Positions 40,506 to 44,541 of a stretch of 44,541 bases of DNA are shown here, one piece after another. Origin of the DNA: Prevotella sp. (GTDB lineage Bacteria > Bacteroidota > Bacteroidia > Bacteroidales > Bacteroidaceae); the NCBI GenBank assembly GCA_017474515.1, contig JAFVHN010000100.1, positions 1 through 44,541 of the forward strand, read 5' to 3'. Both the position numbers and the translations under genes were made by a program. Numbering within the stretch: the stretch's first letter is position 1; every line of letters begins with the position of its first letter. A model generated the notes under the pieces. The model was not told the DNA's origin, searched no databases, and saw only the letters and a list, made by a program, of their open reading frames with translations.

Positions 40506-43500
40506 ATGAAAAAGAAAATTTTTAGCACGTTGCTCCTGGTGGCCTTTGCACTGGCTTCCACGAGCATGTTCGTTTCTTGTAAAGACTATGACGACGACAT
40601 CAACCAGAAGGCTGATAAGTCTGCGCTCGTAGAGCTTCAGAAGAAACTGGAAGCTGACTTGGCATCCCTCAGGGCCGAGTGTACTGCTGCTCATGCGACT
40701 TTCGCCACAAAGGTGGAACTCGCTGCTGAGGCTGCCAAAATTACTGCTCTTCAGCAGGCTGTGGAGGCACTCAAAACCGAAGTCGCAGCATGTGCTAAGG
40801 CTGATGAGGTCAACGCCGCCCTCGCCGAAATCAGGGCTATCCTCGATGGTAAAGCCGACAAGGCCGCTCTGCAGGAACTGGTTGACCGTGTGAACGCTAT
40901 CGACGAAAAGTATGCCGAGCTCCTCAAGAGCTATGCTACTGTTGATTATGTCAACTCCATCAAGTTGGACCTTCAGGGACAGATCGACGCCCTCAAGGCT
41001 CTCGAAACTCGTATTGCCGCTCTTGAGACTGAACTCTCCACAAAGCTCAGCAAGGCCGAGTTCGAAGCTTTCAAGGCTATGGTTGAAGGTATGTACACCA
41101 ACGCTCAGATTGATGAGTTGATCAATAACCTCAGAGCTGAACTCGAGCAGAAGATTGAGCAGAAGATTTCTGACGCTCAGCCCGACCTCACCGCTGTCAA
41201 CACTCGTCTGGCTACGCTCGAGACCGAACTTCAGGGACTGAAGGACCAGCTGGTCAACTATGCTAAGCTCTCTGACCTTCAGGCTCTTGAGGCTAAGCTC
41301 GCTGACTACCTCCCCCGTGCTGAATTCCAGGAAATCTTCAATGGCATCGAAGCTGAATTCACTGGCGTGAAGTCCAGCATCGAAGGTTTGCAAACTGCCC
41401 TCGCTGGCATCCAGGATGTTCTTGGCACACTCACCAAGGAAGAAGTTGTTGAACTTCAGAAGATTGCCAAGGCTGCTGACGAACTTACCAACCTCGCCGG
41501 TAATGTCAACATCCTGAACGTGCTCATCAAGAAGCGCGTCACCAGCATTGTCTTCAAGCCCGAGCACACTTACCTCGGCTGTGAGGCTGTCAATGCTCCC
41601 GCTCTCGCTTACCAGCCCATCATTAAGAAGAATGGTAAGAATAACACCGAGCACTACGAGTATCTGAAGAATGGCGCTCTCACTGGCAAGTACTATGATG
41701 GTGCAGAAATGCCCGTGCTCCAGGCTCCTTCGAAGGTTGGAAAGACTTACTGGGAACTCTACCAGGAAATCCGCAACAATCCTTGGGCTATCATCAAGGA
41801 CTTCACTGCCATCGACCATGTCACCTATGGCGTGCCCTCAAATGCTTACTACATCGTCAACCCGCAGACAGCTGACTTCTCGAAAGCTAAGCTCAGCTTC
41901 TATGCTAACGACGTGATGGTTCACGAGGAAATCGAGTCGCGCTGGCTTGACCAGATCCGCACCGACTTCGTTGTGCCCGTGAAGACTAAGGATGCTGAAG
42001 GCAACGAAGGCTTTGCCTACACTTACAACCGCGCTACTGGCGTGCTCACAGTGCCCTTCAAGATCAATGACTGGGAGAACTACATCGAGCAGCTCATCAA
42101 CAACTACATGGACACTGTGCCCATGAACAACTATCAGAACAAGTTCGCTCACCTGAAGACCCTCGGCACTCAGATCGCCCTCCGCATCGAGGATAACGAC
42201 ACTGCCGTTGTTTCTGACTGGGCTTATGTTGCTCCCGCATTCTATCACATCATGGGTCTGGCTGACACTCACGCTGACCGCACTTATCAGTCGCAGGTGA
42301 CCGCTCGCGACAGCAAGCCGCTGCCTCTGCCCGTTATGCCTCCCTGCCAGCAGGACAACCCCATCAGGCACATGTTCAAGACCGCTGCTGACGCTATCAA
42401 CAATGGTTACACCCACCAGGTGGCTTACAACGGTTCGTTCGACCTCAGCCAGTTCGTGGAGACACACTACGTTTACATGGACTTCAACGACTATGGTTAT
42501 GGCAACCTCGACCATACTATGACTCCGGAAATCTTCGAGCAGCTCGGTCTGAAGTATGTCTATAGCATTGTTGACTATACTGAAGGTGCAAACAAAACTT
42601 CTGAGTCCGCTCACCTTGAGCAGGATGCTGAGAATCCCTCTGTGTTCTATCCGCGTTCAGTGACCGCCGATGGTGAGACCATCACTGGTCAGACCGCTAC
42701 TCGTGAGACCATCTATCGTGAGCCGCTGATCAAGGTTGAGCTGCAGGATGCTGACGGCAACGTCTTCGAGGCTGGTTATGTGAAGCTCCAGATTGTGGAG
42801 AATCCGACCCCTGCTCCCGATGAGTATCTCGAGTTCGACTTCGACTTCACTGAGGACACTTATGTGAACTGCGATGAGGCTATCACACGCAAAGTTACAT
42901 GGTCACAGATGGAGAACCTCCTTCTCGCTAAGCTTGGTAAGTATGGTTATAGCAAGGAGCAGTTCGAGGCTGAATATCAGATTGACCTCCCCGCTGCTGT
43001 TAAGCAATTCCTCCGCTCTGAGAAGGACGGTAAGGTGAGCTACACTGAGAACACCGACCCCTTCGGCGTTGTTGACTATACCGCTTATGACGGTGAGAGC
43101 CGTGAGACCAACATCATCACATGGACCGTTTCTGACGGTACTGATTTGGCAGCACTCTATGACCTCTGCGAGGTTGTTGACGGTGTGAACACTAAGGAGT
43201 TCATCACATATGTGCGCTTCGTCAAGAGAGTTGGTACTGGTCCCGACCTCTACATCGCTCTGAAGATTCCTGCTGGCAAGCTGCACTTCGCTACTGGTCA
43301 GATTGACAACACCAAGACCTTGGCTTACTGGTTCAACCTCAACCAAACCACTAATGCCCAGAATGCTGACGAAGCTCGTGAGGTACGTGTAAACGTTCCT
43401 GTGCCTGCAACTTCTAATGAGGTCAAGCCTGTCGGTACCTTCTCTTATAAGAACGACAACCTCCTTGAGAACACAGAGTTTGTGAAGGATCTGCACGACT

Positions 43501-44453
43501 ACTTCCGCGCTGGAACTGTTGCTCTCGCTCTCGATGAGCCCACCAAGTTCCCGTCATTCGCTGGTAAGACTCCGACCTTCCAGTTCACTCTGCCTTCAGT
43601 TGCCACTGGCAATGCTACATTCAATGCCGTCAACGGCGAATGGAGTGTCAAGGGCATCAGCGGAGCTACTTATAAACTCCACCTGTCCAATGACAACTTG
43701 ACCATCTTCTGTGGCATTGTTCCTATCGTTGAACTCGACAATCAGGGTGCAATCCACTTCATCGAAGGTGAAATTGCTGACGACATCTTGAACTATAAGG
43801 GTCATGAGAATCTTGGTGAGCTTGAGACCTTCACCGCTTACATCAAGATGACACTCGACGACACCTGCTATCCGTTGTCACTCCGTGGCTCTGAGTGGTT
43901 CAATGTCCGCTTCGTACGTCCGCTGACAATGAAGGGTGGTAAGGAAACCACAGTGACTGATGCTCCTAACAACTGGCAGGACATCGACCTCGTCAACCTT
44001 GTCAGTGTATTTGACTGGCGTGGTTACAAGGGTGTCAACACAAGCGGTGTTCCCTCGAACCAGACGTTTGCCTTCAGCTACTATCAGGTACGCTTCCTCA
44101 CCGATATTAATGATATCGTAACCGATGCTCACCTTGGTAAGGATGCTCGTGAAGCAGTTGCTAATAAGTATCGTAACAATGTCAACACTGGCAAGGCTCC
44201 GATGGATGGCATGGCTTATGAGACTGACTTTATCGACTGGCATGAGGTTGTAGGTCTTGAACTCCAGTACAAACCCAGTTCAACCACAATTCTCCAGTAC
44301 AAGAACAATGGTGCCATCACCGATGACTTCCATCTCTTCGTACCTGTTTACATGTCGTATGTCTTCGGTCAGTATAAGATTTCTTATCAGAATGCTTACC
44401 ACATGGTGACTGTGAAGAAGTCTGTTGACCAGCCCACAGCTAAGGAGAACTAA
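40506..44453 (+). CDS. Giant surface lipoprotein with coiled-coil stalk
   Basis: A 1315-residue lipoprotein. The signal peptide MKKKIFSTLLLVAFALASTS ends in MFVSC, making C26 the lipidated residue, followed by KDYDDDINQ. Residues about 30-345 are almost unbroken coiled coil, rich in A, E, L and K, with recurring ALETELxxKL and AEFEAF units. Residues 350-1315 form large beta-rich domains (YLGCEAVNAPALAYQP onward) without a family I can name. Codon use (GCT, GGT, CGT) differs from neighbours and suggests strong expression. The layout suggests a stalk holding a head domain away from the outer membrane, as in Prevotella surface lipoproteins. Two promoters precede it. Confidence 0.9.
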   Translation: MKKKIFSTLLLVAFALASTSMFVSCKDYDDDINQKADKSALVELQKKLEADLASLRAECTAAHATFATKVELAAEAAKITALQQAVEALKTEVAACAKADEVNAALAEIRAILDGKADKAALQELVDRVNAIDEKYAELLKSYATVDYVNSIKLDLQGQIDALKALETRIAALETELSTKLSKAEFEAFKAMVEGMYTNAQIDELINNLRAELEQKIEQKISDAQPDLTAVNTRLATLETELQGLKDQLVNYAKLSDLQALEAKLADYLPRAEFQEIFNGIEAEFTGVKSSIEGLQTALAGIQDVLGTLTKEEVVELQKIAKAADELTNLAGNVNILNVLIKKRVTSIVFKPEHTYLGCEAVNAPALAYQPIIKKNGKNNTEHYEYLKNGALTGKYYDGAEMPVLQAPSKVGKTYWELYQEIRNNPWAIIKDFTAIDHVTYGVPSNAYYIVNPQTADFSKAKLSFYANDVMVHEEIESRWLDQIRTDFVVPVKTKDAEGNEGFAYTYNRATGVLTVPFKINDWENYIEQLINNYMDTVPMNNYQNKFAHLKTLGTQIALRIEDNDTAVVSDWAYVAPAFYHIMGLADTHADRTYQSQVTARDSKPLPLPVMPPCQQDNPIRHMFKTAADAINNGYTHQVAYNGSFDLSQFVETHYVYMDFNDYGYGNLDHTMTPEIFEQLGLKYVYSIVDYTEGANKTSESAHLEQDAENPSVFYPRSVTADGETITGQTATRETIYREPLIKVELQDADGNVFEAGYVKLQIVENPTPAPDEYLEFDFDFTEDTYVNCDEAITRKVTWSQMENLLLAKLGKYGYSKEQFEAEYQIDLPAAVKQFLRSEKDGKVSYTENTDPFGVVDYTAYDGESRETNIITWTVSDGTDLAALYDLCEVVDGVNTKEFITYVRFVKRVGTGPDLYIALKIPAGKLHFATGQIDNTKTLAYWFNLNQTTNAQNADEAREVRVNVPVPATSNEVKPVGTFSYKNDNLLENTEFVKDLHDYFRAGTVALALDEPTKFPSFAGKTPTFQFTLPSVATGNATFNAVNGEWSVKGISGATYKLHLSNDNLTIFCGIVPIVELDNQGAIHFIEGEIADDILNYKGHENLGELETFTAYIKMTLDDTCYPLSLRGSEWFNVRFVRPLTMKGGKETTVTDAPNNWQDIDLVNLVSVFDWRGYKGVNTSGVPSNQTFAFSYYQVRFLTDINDIVTDAHLGKDAREAVANKYRNNVNTGKAPMDGMAYETDFIDWHEVVGLELQYKPSSTTILQYKNNGAITDDFHLFVPVYMSYVFGQYKISYQNAYHMVTVKKSVDQPTAKEN

Positions 44454-44483
44454 GATAGATTAGCAATCTATTCAATATCTCAG

Positions 44484-44513
44484 AGGGGTGTCACTCGTTG
44501 GCACCCCTTTTTA
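44484..44513 (+). terminator. Terminator of the lipoprotein gene
   Basis: AGGGGTG (44484-44490) pairs with CACCCCT (44502-44508), extended by two pairs, followed by T5 (44508-44512). Confidence 0.9.
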
Positions 44514-44527
44514 AACAAAACCCTTTA

Positions 44528-44541
44528 ATGATGAAAAAGAA
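44528..44541 (+). CDS. Start of a further gene, cut by the window end
   Basis: ATGATGAAAAAGA reads MMKK, a typical start of a signal peptide in this genome. Only four codons are visible, so no product can be named. Confidence 0.45.

Overview
The window looks like chromosomal DNA of a Bacteroidales bacterium, probably Prevotellaceae-like. The reasons are: promoters built from TTG, about 20 nt, then TAnnTTTG instead of sigma-70 boxes; mostly weak Shine-Dalgarno signals; the gene order DUF177/YceD-rpmF-fabH-era-der; DUF3667, OmpA-barrel, MBG-repeat and T9SS-tail-like secreted proteins; and a large lipoprotein with a Prevotella-like N-terminus. Base composition is fairly GC-rich by eye (not computed). 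No integrase, transposase, phage or plasmid gene is visible.

Layout. 1-300: end of an rRNA operon (5S rRNA, terminator, CTAG array). 512-4293: outer-membrane barrel protein, DUF3667 membrane protein, orphan histidine kinase, two small proteins. 4547-9812: housekeeping run yceD, rpmF, fabH, era, a small exported protein, der and a lipoprotein, several coupled by 1-base overlaps. 9920-12073 (minus strand): a coupled EcoRI-type adenine methyltransferase plus DUF262-HNH protein, preceded by a strongly palindromic stretch that may be its mRNA leader. 12916-14199 (minus): O-acetylhomoserine sulfhydrylase. 14343-17431: a thioredoxin/alpha-beta-hydrolase fusion and the lipid-transport ABC genes mlaE and mlaF. 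17586-19073: guaB. 19251-24127: an envelope-biogenesis operon (two parvulin-type chaperones, an OstA/LptA-like protein, a tail-anchored protein). 24308-25489: a lone DUF1016 (YhcG) nuclease-fold gene with its own promoter, sitting between that operon and mutL. 27554-29581: OmpA-family porin, ACT-domain protein, tRNA-Val. 29772-32213: two secreted proteins. 32756-37057: purB, an RluB/RsuA-type pseudouridine synthase with a long disordered N-terminus, asnS. 37097-44453: an MBG-repeat secreted protein and a 1315-residue lipoprotein with a coiled-coil stalk.

The protein-coding content is mostly ordinary; the most unusual material is between the genes. (i) A roughly 200-bp interspersed element occurs three times (3621-3825, 12606-12771, 39682-39880). 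It has a TGTCAAGATTTTT edge and a long inverted repeat, with one compensatory base-pair change between copies. (ii) A REPIN-like pair of inverted palindromes directly abuts the third copy. (iii) Several operons carry short-period tandem arrays, each made from a different word: CTAGA every 9 bp, CCTAGGA every 10 bp, AATTnGTTnC every 10 bp, GGAGTTTA every 8 bp, AAGTGAA every 7 bp. (iv) Three GACTGCAGTC palindromes are spaced 22-23 bp apart. (v) A large palindrome and an operator-like inverted repeat precede the methyltransferase.

Defence-like content is limited to the methyltransferase/DUF262-HNH pair and the lone DUF1016 gene. The pair is the best candidate for a poorly described system: the methyltransferase carries a full EF-hand-type loop, and the partner combines a DUF262 N-terminus with an HNH C-terminus rather than being a classical restriction enzyme. 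All calls are from reading the sequence; no database search was run.
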